Origin: Oscillospiraceae bacterium
GTDB lineage: Bacteria > Bacillota > Clostridia > Oscillospirales > Acutalibacteraceae
Direction of reading: 5' to 3'
Assembly (NCBI GenBank): GCA_015066565.1
Contig: SVOB01000002.1
Span: forward strand, 310,001 to 374,000
DNA length: 64,000 nt
Below the pieces are notes generated by a model. It saw only the letters and a list, made by a program, of their open reading frames with translations. It did not search any database and was not told the DNA's origin. Shown here one piece after another: positions 56,470-64,000 of this stretch. Made by a program: the position numbers and the translations under genes. Each line of letters opens with the position of its first letter. Within the stretch, counting starts at the first letter, position 1.

Positions 56470-57469
56470 AGAGAATACCTTGTCAGGCGCATACCTGTTT
56501 CACGGTGAAGAGGACTACCTTAAAGAGCTATATGTGTCCCGTGTCCTTAAAAGGTGCGTAAACCCCGGCTTTGAGGGATTTAATCTTCATAAATACGACG
56601 GCGAAAGCGCCTCTCTTAACGATATTATTGACGCATCCCAGGTTTTGCCTATGATGAGCGACAGGGTAGTCGTTCTCGTAAGGGATTTTGATTTGTCAAA
56701 GCTAAATGCCGACGAAAACGAACAGCTCGAAGAAATGCTAAAGGATTTACCCGAAACTACGGTGCTCGTTTTCTGGCTTGACTCTATTAAGTTCAATCCG
56801 AAAAAGGATAACAGGTGGAAAAAACTTGTTTCTCTTTTCAATAAGTACGGCAAGACGGTTGAGTTTGAAAAAAAGGATAAGAATTATCTTTCAAAATTCG
56901 TTATCGCCCTTGCGAATAAGCAGGGCAGAAATATTTCGGTCAATGACGCTTACTATCTTATTGACACCGTCGGCGACGACCTCAATGTGCTCGAAAACGA
57001 AACGAATAAGCTTTGCGCCTACTGCGAAAACGGAACTGTTGACAGAGAAGCGATTAACACCGTTTCAACAAGAACGGTTACCGTTAAGGCGTTTGAACTG
57101 ACTAAGGCTGTTTCCTCAAACAACCTTAACCGCGCGTTTGAAATTCTTAATGTGTTCTTTGAACAGAAGATGGAACCGACGGTAATTCTTAACGAAATAA
57201 TTACCGCGTATGTCGATATGTACAGGGCGAAGGTTTCCGTTGCGGCGGGCGAGGGCAGTGAAGCGTTAGCGCCTGATTTTAATTATGGGAATACTTCGTT
57301 TCGGCTTCGCAACGGCGCTTCCTACGCTTCGGATATTTCCGTTGAACAGTTAAGGGAATGTCTTTTTGAACTGGACAAGGCGGACACAATAATAAAATCA
57401 ACGGCAGGGGATAACAGGCTTGCTCTTGAACAGCTTCTCGTTTCTCTCGCGGTAATTTCAAACAGGTAG
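56438..57469 (+). CDS. holA: DNA polymerase III delta subunit
   Basis: GAYLFHGEEDYLKELYVSRV; overlaps comEC by 32 nt with SD ggaggtg. Confidence 0.88.
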   Translation: MDEQGLKQQIKENTLSGAYLFHGEEDYLKELYVSRVLKRCVNPGFEGFNLHKYDGESASLNDIIDASQVLPMMSDRVVVLVRDFDLSKLNADENEQLEEMLKDLPETTVLVFWLDSIKFNPKKDNRWKKLVSLFNKYGKTVEFEKKDKNYLSKFVIALANKQGRNISVNDAYYLIDTVGDDLNVLENETNKLCAYCENGTVDREAINTVSTRTVTVKAFELTKAVSSNNLNRAFEILNVFFEQKMEPTVILNEIITAYVDMYRAKVSVAAGEGSEALAPDFNYGNTSFRLRNGASYASDISVEQLRECLFELDKADTIIKSTAGDNRLALEQLLVSLAVISNR

Positions 57470-57474
57470 ATAAA

Positions 57475-58059
57475 ATGATTAAAATAAACCAGGCGGTTAT
57501 AGTTGAGGGCAGGTATGACAGAAAAAAGGTTGAAAACATACTTGACACCCTGATTATAGAAACCGACGGCTTTGCGATATTTAAAAATAAAGAAAAGCAG
57601 GCGTTAATTCGACGGCTTGCCGATACAAGAGGGATTGTCGTTCTTACCGACAGCGATACGGCGGGTTTTAAAATCCGTTCGTTTTTAGGGTCGATTGTCC
57701 CTCCCGAAAAGATAATCCACGCCTATGTTCCCGACATTCTCGGAAAGGAAAAGCGAAAGGACAAGCCATCAAAGGAAAATAAGCTCGGCGTTGAGGGGAT
57801 GACGGCTGAAATTATTCTTGACGCTCTTGATAAGGCGGGCGTAACCTGCTCAAAAAGCGAAGAAAGCCACCGTCAACCCGTCACTAAAATTGATTTGTAC
57901 GAGGACGGTATTACGGGCGGAAAAAACAGCAAGGCTAAAAAGGCTTTGCTTCTTAAAAAGCTTGACCTTCCCGAAAGACTTTCGACAAACTCCCTTCTCA
58001 AGCTTATAAATACGTTTATGACCTATGAGGAATATAAACAGATAATCAGCGAAATATAA
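57475..58059 (+). CDS. rnmV: Ribonuclease M5 (toprim)
   Basis: QAVIVEGRYDRKKVENILDTLIIETDGFAIF, VVLTDSDTAGFKIRSFL. Confidence 0.92.
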   Translation: MIKINQAVIVEGRYDRKKVENILDTLIIETDGFAIFKNKEKQALIRRLADTRGIVVLTDSDTAGFKIRSFLGSIVPPEKIIHAYVPDILGKEKRKDKPSKENKLGVEGMTAEIILDALDKAGVTCSKSEESHRQPVTKIDLYEDGITGGKNSKAKKALLLKKLDLPERLSTNSLLKLINTFMTYEEYKQIISEI

Positions 58060-58063
58060 ATAA

Positions 58064-58103
58064 AAACGGGTAACGCATTTAATTAATACGTTACCCGTTT
58101 TTT
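58064..58103. terminator. Bidirectional Rho-independent terminator
   Basis: AAACGGGTAACG-N13-CGTTACCCGTTTTTT. Confidence 0.85.
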
Positions 58104-58314
58104 ACTGTTCGTCGGAAGCGAGAACCTCGTTCTCCCTGAACAGCAGTGAAATGCACCAGATACCTGCAAGAGCGACCAAGGTGTAAATAATCCTGCTTAT
58201 AATCGCTCCCTGCCCGCCGAAGAGCCAACCGACTATGTCAAACCTGAAAAGACCGATTGAACCCCAGTTAAGCGCGCCGATTATTACAAGTATCAGAGAA
58301 ATTCTGTCAAGCAT
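58102..58314 (-). CDS. DUF378 family membrane protein
   Basis: MLDRISLILVIIGALNWGSIGLFRFDIVGWLFGG; start refined, SD aaggag. Confidence 0.9.
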   Translation of the reverse strand: MLDRISLILVIIGALNWGSIGLFRFDIVGWLFGGQGAIISRIIYTLVALAGIWCISLLFRENEVLASDEQ

Positions 58315-58377
58315 ATTTTCACTCCTTGTGTTTGCGTTCACAAGGATATTATTGACCGAAAAATTTATTTTATTCTT

Positions 58378-59565
58378 TTAATTAATGCCTGCCGCTTTTC
58401 TTAAGGCGTCAACCTTGTCCGTCTTTTCCCAGGTGAAGTCGGCGTCCTCTCTGCCCATGTGACCGTAAGCCGCCGTCTTTTTATAAATAGGACGTCTTAA
58501 GTCAAGCTTGTCAATAATTGCCGCGGGGCGAAGGTCAAATACCTCGTTTACTATGTCTGCAAGCGTATCGTCTGAAATTACGCCTGTTCCGAAGGTGTCA
58601 ACCATAACCGAAACGGGCTTCGCAACGCCTATAGCGTAAGCTAACTGAATTTCACATTTTTTCGCAAGCGAAGCGGCTACGATATTCTTGGCAACGTATC
58701 TTGCCGCGTAAGCTGCTGAACGGTCAACCTTTGTCGGGTCCTTGCCCGAGAAAGCGCCGCCGCCGTGGCGTGAATATCCGCCGTAGGTGTCAACAATAAT
58801 TTTTCTTCCTGTCAGTCCGCTGTCGCCCGTAGGTCCGCCGACAACAAATCTGCCCGTAGGATTTACATAAATTACAGTGTCGTCATCCATTAATTCCTCG
58901 GGAATAATAGGCTTGATGACGTTTTCAACAATGTCTTTTCTGATTTGGTCAAGCTCAACGTCAGCGCTGTGCTGAGAAGAAATAACAACCGTGTCAACTC
59001 TTACGGGTGTGCTGTCTTCATATTCAACGGTAACCTGAGTCTTTCCGTCGGCGCGAAGATAGGGAAGAGTGCCGTTCTTTCTGACCTCGGTAAGTCTTAA
59101 AGCGAGCTTATGCGCAAGCGAAATCGGAAGCGGCATTAATTCCTTCGTTTCGTCACAGGCGAAGCCGAACATCATACCCTGGTCGCCGGCGCCGTTGAGG
59201 TTGTATTTTTCATCCTCGCCGCCCTTTATTTCATAGCTTTTATCAACGCCTAAAGCAATATCGGGGCTCTGTTTGTCGATAGTGACCATTACCTTGCAGG
59301 TGTTGCCGTCGAAAAGCTTTTCCTTATCGTCATAACCGATTTCACAAATAGTTTTTCTCGCAATTTTTTCAATATCAATATCAGCCGTGGTGGAAATTTC
59401 GCCCATTACGAGAACCTGGTCGGTCGTGCACGTTGTTTCGCAGGCAACTCTTCCGAATTTGTCCTGCTTTAAAATCTCGTCAAGAACTGCGTCTGAAATC
59501 ATATCGCAAATTTTGTCGGGATGACCTTCGGTAACAGATTCCGAAGTAAAAAGATGTCTTGCCAT
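58378..59565 (-). CDS. metK: S-adenosylmethionine synthetase
   Basis: [24 protein letters not shown]. Confidence 0.98.
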   Translation of the reverse strand: MARHLFTSESVTEGHPDKICDMISDAVLDEILKQDKFGRVACETTCTTDQVLVMGEISTTADIDIEKIARKTICEIGYDDKEKLFDGNTCKVMVTIDKQSPDIALGVDKSYEIKGGEDEKYNLNGAGDQGMMFGFACDETKELMPLPISLAHKLALRLTEVRKNGTLPYLRADGKTQVTVEYEDSTPVRVDTVVISSQHSADVELDQIRKDIVENVIKPIIPEELMDDDTVIYVNPTGRFVVGGPTGDSGLTGRKIIVDTYGGYSRHGGGAFSGKDPTKVDRSAAYAARYVAKNIVAASLAKKCEIQLAYAIGVAKPVSVMVDTFGTGVISDDTLADIVNEVFDLRPAAIIDKLDLRRPIYKKTAAYGHMGREDADFTWEKTDKVDALRKAAGIN

Positions 59566-59591
59566 TTTTAAGTCTCCTAAGAATAATAATC

Positions 59592-59728
59592 AAAAAATTA
59601 AGCACCCTAAGGTGCTTAATATAAACACCTTATCTTCCGGCTTTACGCCGCAGGAATTAGCACCTTGCGTTAAAGCAGGTTGCCGTGGTTTCAAAGGGCC
59701 TGTCCCTCCGCCACTCTTAATAAGGAAA
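59592..59728 (-). ncRNA. SAM-I (S-box) riboswitch with terminator
   Basis: Minus strand CTTATTAAGAGTGGCGGAGGGACAGGCCCTTTGAAACCACGGCAACC...AAGGTGCTAATTCCTGC...GAAGATAAG, then ATTAAGCACC-TTAG-GGTGCTTAATTTTTT. Confidence 0.96.
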
Positions 59729-59777
59729 GGTATTTAATTTTTTGTCGAATTAATGATACTACTATTATAAGCCGTTG

Positions 59778-60386
59778 TCAATCCCTTTTTCCCTTAAGAA
59801 TGGGGGAAAGAGGCTTGTAAATAAGCATACAGAAAAAAACGTCAATCAAGCCCTTGACAAGAGTAAAGGGAATGTTGAAGATGACGAGCGCCTGTAAAAT
59901 GCTTTTCGTCGAGGGTAAAATCGCCTGATACATTCCGAGAACGGCTTCCTCGGGAAAGTTGAGGATTGAATAGTACATAGGATAGATTGCGAAATAGTTT
60001 AACGGGAGCGAAACCGCCGCCATAACAACAGCCCCGCAAACGCCCGCTATAAGCGCCGTTTTCTTTGACTTTCTGTATTTATAAATCATTCCCGCCGTGA
60101 ACGCAAACGAGGCGCCGAGAATAAAGTTCGAAAGCTCGCCTACGAACTGCGAACCGCTTGCGGGCAGGTGAATGAGATTTTTTATAAGCGCTATTAGAAC
60201 TCCCGCAATGGGACCGTAGGCAAAGGCGCCTATAATCTCGGGCAAATCCGAAAAGTCGAGTTTTATAAAGCCCGGCATTATCGGAATGGGGATTTCAATG
60301 TACTGAAGCACAACAGCAACGGCTATAAGCAAGCCGCAGCCTGTTATGAGCTTTGTTTTTTTGATTTGTTTTGATTCGTTTGACAT
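59778..60386 (-). CDS. ribU: Riboflavin ECF transporter S component
   Basis: VVLQYIEIPIPIMPGFIKLDFSDLPEIIGAFAYGPIAGVLIALIKNLIHL; FMN riboswitch upstream. Confidence 0.93.
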   Translation of the reverse strand: MSNESKQIKKTKLITGCGLLIAVAVVLQYIEIPIPIMPGFIKLDFSDLPEIIGAFAYGPIAGVLIALIKNLIHLPASGSQFVGELSNFILGASFAFTAGMIYKYRKSKKTALIAGVCGAVVMAAVSLPLNYFAIYPMYYSILNFPEEAVLGMYQAILPSTKSILQALVIFNIPFTLVKGLIDVFFCMLIYKPLSPILKGKRD

Positions 60387-60407
60387 AATTTTCTCCTTTT
60401 CCTCGGG

Positions 60408-60440
60408 GAAAAGAAAAGCCCTGATGAAATCCATCAGGGC
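60408..60440 (-). terminator. Terminator of FMN riboswitch expression platform
   Basis: GCCCTGATG-GATTT-CATCAGGGCTTTTC on minus strand. Confidence 0.85.
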
Positions 60441-60462
60441 GTGTTTTCTTAAAAAAGAATTC

Positions 60463-60592
60463 TTCTGATTCTCTCATCCGGACTTATGATAAAGCTATCA
60501 ATTACCGTCGGTTTCGGAATTGCACCGAATCAACCTGAAAACAGGTTCGCAGACTATACTGCCGGTGGGGAATCTCACCCCGCCCCGAATAC
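60463..60592 (-). ncRNA. FMN riboswitch (RFN element)
   Basis: Minus strand TTCGGGGCGGGGTGAGATTCCCCACCGGCAGT...GGTGCAATTCCGAAACCGACGGT...AGTCCGGATGAGAGAA. Confidence 0.96.
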
Positions 60593-60643
60593 AGTTTTAT
60601 TGTGTTTTTATTATATTCCCGCTAACAGAAATTGTCAACGGAA

Positions 60644-61627
60644 TTATTTTGTGTACTTGTCAATAAAGTTCTTGACTGCCGGCCAGTACATTTCCGGATG
60701 ATAACAACAGCTTCTTGCGTGAATTGCGTCGGGAATTGAAACCTTTTCCTTTTCTGTCGGGCAGGCGTCATAAACCTGGTCGAGCATACGGTAGGGAACA
60801 AAGTCGTCCTCTTCACCGTGGATAAAGAGCATAGGAGTCTTGCTCTTCTTAAGCTGTTCAATGCACGAAGCGTCCTTGAAGTCATACTTACTGCGAAGCT
60901 TTGTAACCATATCAACGCTGTAAAGAAGCATTGACTTCGGAACTTTAGTTACATTCTTAATCTGGTATTCAAAAATATCCCAGACAGAAGTGTAACCGCA
61001 GTCCTCTATAGCGCATTTAACGTTGTCGGGAAGCTCTTCGCCGCAGGTCATCATAACCGTAGCCGCGCCCATTGAAACGCCGTGAAGAACGATTTTACAA
61101 TCGGGATATTCGTTAACAAGATATTTAATCCATTCAACGATATTGAGTCTGTCGTCCCAACCCATTGTTACCTTGTCGTTTTCGCTGTCAGCGTGACCGT
61201 TAAGGCTGGGCATAAGAACGTTATAGTCGAACTCGCCGTTGAAATATTTTGCGTACATACCCATATACATAGGAGCCGAGGTGTAGCCGTGGATACAGAT
61301 AACCCAGATGTTAGTCGGGTTCTTCGCTCTAATAATATCGGCATAGAGGTTTTCGCCTGAGGGTGAAACGATAGTGACCTTTTCCTTTGATTTCTCGTTG
61401 AACCAGTCAATTCCCTCTTTGAAAATCGGCATTTCGTCGTATGTGTCGCCTGCAACTGCGTCATAAATTTTCTGTCTTAACGCGCCCTCAAGGCCCTGCC
61501 TTTTGAGGTTGATGCTGTAAAATGCGTTCGCCGCGATAGCGTAAACAGCGGCGCCCGTAGCGGCGCTTATAACGATTGCTTTGACGGGGGTCGGAACGTG
61601 CTTTGCGTTATTTTTATTGGCTTTCAT
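60644..61627 (-). CDS. Alpha/beta hydrolase with N-terminal TM
   Basis: WVICIHGYTSAPMYMG, LHGVSMGAATVMM, MLFIHGEEDDFVP. Confidence 0.9.
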   Translation of the reverse strand: MKANKNNAKHVPTPVKAIVISAATGAAVYAIAANAFYSINLKRQGLEGALRQKIYDAVAGDTYDEMPIFKEGIDWFNEKSKEKVTIVSPSGENLYADIIRAKNPTNIWVICIHGYTSAPMYMGMYAKYFNGEFDYNVLMPSLNGHADSENDKVTMGWDDRLNIVEWIKYLVNEYPDCKIVLHGVSMGAATVMMTCGEELPDNVKCAIEDCGYTSVWDIFEYQIKNVTKVPKSMLLYSVDMVTKLRSKYDFKDASCIEQLKKSKTPMLFIHGEEDDFVPYRMLDQVYDACPTEKEKVSIPDAIHARSCCYHPEMYWPAVKNFIDKYTK

Positions 61628-61788
61628 AAGAAACCTCCTTGTTTTTTATGAAAACATTATACACCACCGAAAAATTATAGTCAATAAATAACCTTTAATA
61701 AAAGGCGAGAAATTTGTTGTTTTTGGGTTGTTTTTAGTCAGCGGATTTGATATAATAATCCGTAGTCCTTATGAAAAGGGGTTTTGAA

Positions 61789-62529
61789 ATGGAAAACGGC
61801 AAAAAATTCAGAAGCTCAATGTTCGGCGGCTTTAATAAGCAGGACGTTATGAGCTATATTGAACAGCTTACAAACGAGCTTTCCGAGGTTAAAAAGCAGT
61901 TCGCAGAGCTTGAAGAGCAGTTTAACGCTCAAAGCGAAAAGCTTGAAGAAATACCCGTTCTCGAACAGCAGCTTGAAGAAAAAAGCAAGGTCGAGGAAGA
62001 AAACGAAAAGCTTCTTTCAGAGGTTGAACAGTTGCGTTCGTCTCAGAGGGCGGCTCAGGATGAATATGAAAAGGTCAAGGCGGCTGAGGCTCAGCTCGGC
62101 GCTGCCTTTGTTGACGCGCGCCGTTATTCCGATGAAATAGTTTCCGCCGCTAAAGACAGGGCGGCTGACGTTTCAAAACAGGCGAGCGACGATATTTCGC
62201 TTAAGGCGGAACAAATCCGTCAGGTCGCTTCCGACGCGGAAAAGCTCACTGCCGAAATGCGTTCTAAGATGGAAGCCCTTTCAAGAAGCATCTCCGACCT
62301 TTCGGGTAAAATGAGCGCCGTTGCCGTAACCCTTGTTAAAACCGAAGCGCCCACAGCCTTTAAGCCGAGAGTTGATTTCGACGCTTTAAAGGAGATGGGC
62401 TTTGATAAAACCGACGATATAACTGCGGTTGAAAAGGACGAGGAAACGGGGCTTACCTTTATTTCATACGAGCCTAACACCCATTTCAACAATGACCTTG
62501 ATTTCAAGCCCGAAGCGGCGGAGAGTTAA
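61789..62529 (+). CDS. DivIVA-domain coiled-coil protein
   Basis: MENGKKFRSSMFGGFNKQDVMSYIEQLTNELSEVKKQF followed by coiled coil. Confidence 0.75.
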   Translation: MENGKKFRSSMFGGFNKQDVMSYIEQLTNELSEVKKQFAELEEQFNAQSEKLEEIPVLEQQLEEKSKVEEENEKLLSEVEQLRSSQRAAQDEYEKVKAAEAQLGAAFVDARRYSDEIVSAAKDRAADVSKQASDDISLKAEQIRQVASDAEKLTAEMRSKMEALSRSISDLSGKMSAVAVTLVKTEAPTAFKPRVDFDALKEMGFDKTDDITAVEKDEETGLTFISYEPNTHFNNDLDFKPEAAES

Positions 62530-62535
62530 TTTTTA

Positions 62536-64000
62536 ATGAACATCGAAAAGCTTTTAAACTTAAGAAAACAGATTATCGAGAAGGATTTTTCTTCTCTTAA
62601 CAACATGCAAAAAGAAGCGGTCTTTAATGCTAAAGGGCCGCTTTTAATTCTTGCAGGGGCGGGAAGCGGAAAAACAACCGTAATAGTAAACCGTATCGCT
62701 TCGCTTTTAAAATACGGCGAAGCGTATTATTCCGATTATTTTGAACGTACTCCGCAGGAGGGCGACGAAGCTCTTTTGCAGGCTTATCTTGACGGAGATA
62801 AAACCGTTTATGACGATATAAAGGATTTACTTAAGGTCAATGCGCCCGAGCCCTGGCAGATTCTCGCAATCACCTTTACCAATAAGGCGGCGGACGAATT
62901 AAAGCAGAGAATTTCGCTTGTCGTTCCCGAGGGCGCCGAAGAGATAACCGCCTGCACCTTCCACTCGGCGTGCGTCCGTTTTTTAAGACGTTTCGGCGAG
63001 AGCCTCGGTTATACAACCCATTTCACGATTTACGACACTGACGACTCGAAAAGAGTTGCTAAAAAATGTCTTGAAGCGCTGAACATCAACGAAAAGATTT
63101 TTCAGCCCAAAACGGTTGTGAATGCAATTTCTTCGCTTAAAAACAAGGGCGTTTCTCCCGAGGTTTATTCGTCACAGAATTTTATAAATCCTATGGATAA
63201 AACCGTCGCCGAGCTTTATGTTGAATACCAGAAACAGCTTAAAGAAGCCGACGCCATGGATTTTGACGACCTGCTTTTAAATGCGGTAAAGCTTCTTGAA
63301 ACGAATGAGGACGCGAGAAATTATTATCAGAACCGCTACCGCTTCGTTATGGTTGACGAGTATCAGGATACGAATATTGTTCAGTATCAGCTGACGCACC
63401 TGCTCGCCGATAAATATAAAAACCTCTGCGTAGTAGGCGACGACGACCAGAGTATTTATGCGTTCAGGGGCGCTACGATTGAAAACATACTAAAGTTTGA
63501 AGATAACTACCCGAACGCAAAGGTCATAAGACTTGAACAGAATTACCGTTCGACAGGCAATATTCTTGCGGCGGCGAACGAGGTTATAAAGAACAACAAC
63601 GCCAGAAAGGGTAAAAATCTCTGGACCGATAAGGGCGACGGCGAAAAGATTACCGTAAAAAACGTTCCCGACGAATACGGCGAAGCGGATTATATTGTCG
63701 ATACTGTTCTGAATAATGTTGCCAAGGGTATGAAGTGGTCCGACCACGCCGTGCTTTACAGAATGAACTCACAGTCGAATACAATTGAGCGCGCGTTTTT
63801 ACGCCAGAGTATTCCCTATAAATTAATCGGCACAAAGTTTTATGAGCGTAAGGAAGTCAAGGATATTCTCGCTTATCTTTCGGTCGTTTCAAACCCGAAC
63901 GATACCGTAAGGCTTAACCGTATTATCAACGTTCCCAAGAGGGGAATAGGCGATACGACTATGAGTAATGTCGCCTCTATTGCTTCAACTCTCGGCATAA
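62536..64000 (+). CDS. pcrA: UvrD/PcrA-family ATP-dependent DNA helicase (3' end off window)
   Basis: Manual translation: MNIEKLLNLRKQIIEKDFSSLNNMQKEAVFNAKGPLLILAGAGSGKTTVIVNRIASLL...LAITFTNKAADELKQRI...VDEYQDTN; open to window end, absent from ORF track. Confidence 0.95.
   Translation, partial: MNIEKLLNLRKQIIEKDFSSLNNMQKEAVFNAKGPLLILAGAGSGKTTVIVNRIASLLKYGEAYYSDYFERTPQEGDEALLQAYLDGDKTVYDDIKDLLKVNAPEPWQILAITFTNKAADELKQRISLVVPEGAEEITACTFHSACVRFLRRFGESLGYTTHFTIYDTDDSKRVAKKCLEALNINEKIFQPKTVVNAISSLKNKGVSPEVYSSQNFINPMDKTVAELYVEYQKQLKEADAMDFDDLLLNAVKLLETNEDARNYYQNRYRFVMVDEYQDTNIVQYQLTHLLADKYKNLCVVGDDDQSIYAFRGATIENILKFEDNYPNAKVIRLEQNYRSTGNILAAANEVIKNNNARKGKNLWTDKGDGEKITVKNVPDEYGEADYIVDTVLNNVAKGMKWSDHAVLYRMNSQSNTIERAFLRQSIPYKLIGTKFYERKEVKDILAYLSVVSNPNDTVRLNRIINVPKRGIGDTTMSNVASIASTLGI

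Overview
The window looks like chromosomal DNA of a gut-type Clostridia (Oscillospirales/Ruminococcus-like, by inference from protein style only). Housekeeping backbone: rplM-rpsI, a rpoB-rpoC-rpsL-rpsG-fusA-tuf block, alaS-hinT-comEC-holA-rnmV, metK with a SAM-I riboswitch, ribU with an FMN riboswitch, ychF, cca, tRNA-Ser(CGA) and tRNA-Arg(CCG). Around it are accessory carbohydrate and surface genes: GH29, a domain-permuted membrane-anchored GH3, GH2, a GH10-like lipoprotein, an MBOAT acyltransferase, and a cohesin/dockerin pair. Smaller modules are a Y-family polymerase cassette, an AT-rich phd-doc toxin-antitoxin module, and clusters of dispersed structured repeats. Two genes run off the window edges and are missing from the ORF track: a surface protein (1..1909, minus) and a PcrA/UvrD helicase (62536..64000, plus). 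Main points for a second look: (1) a 28-codon SD-preceded leader ORF plus SD-proximal hairpin before mgtE; (2) a dockerin-bearing cell-wall glucosaminidase in an apparent operon with a membrane-anchored cohesin protein; (3) a dispersed ~85-bp repeat in two near-full copies with an apparently covarying hairpin; (4) a cluster of five different hairpins separated by one heptamer (GTGAAAT/ATTTCAC); (5) inverted repeats embedded in strong promoters; (6) a truncated DHHW-like protein fused up against a fucosidase gene. No database or folding software was used; family calls are from motif recognition.
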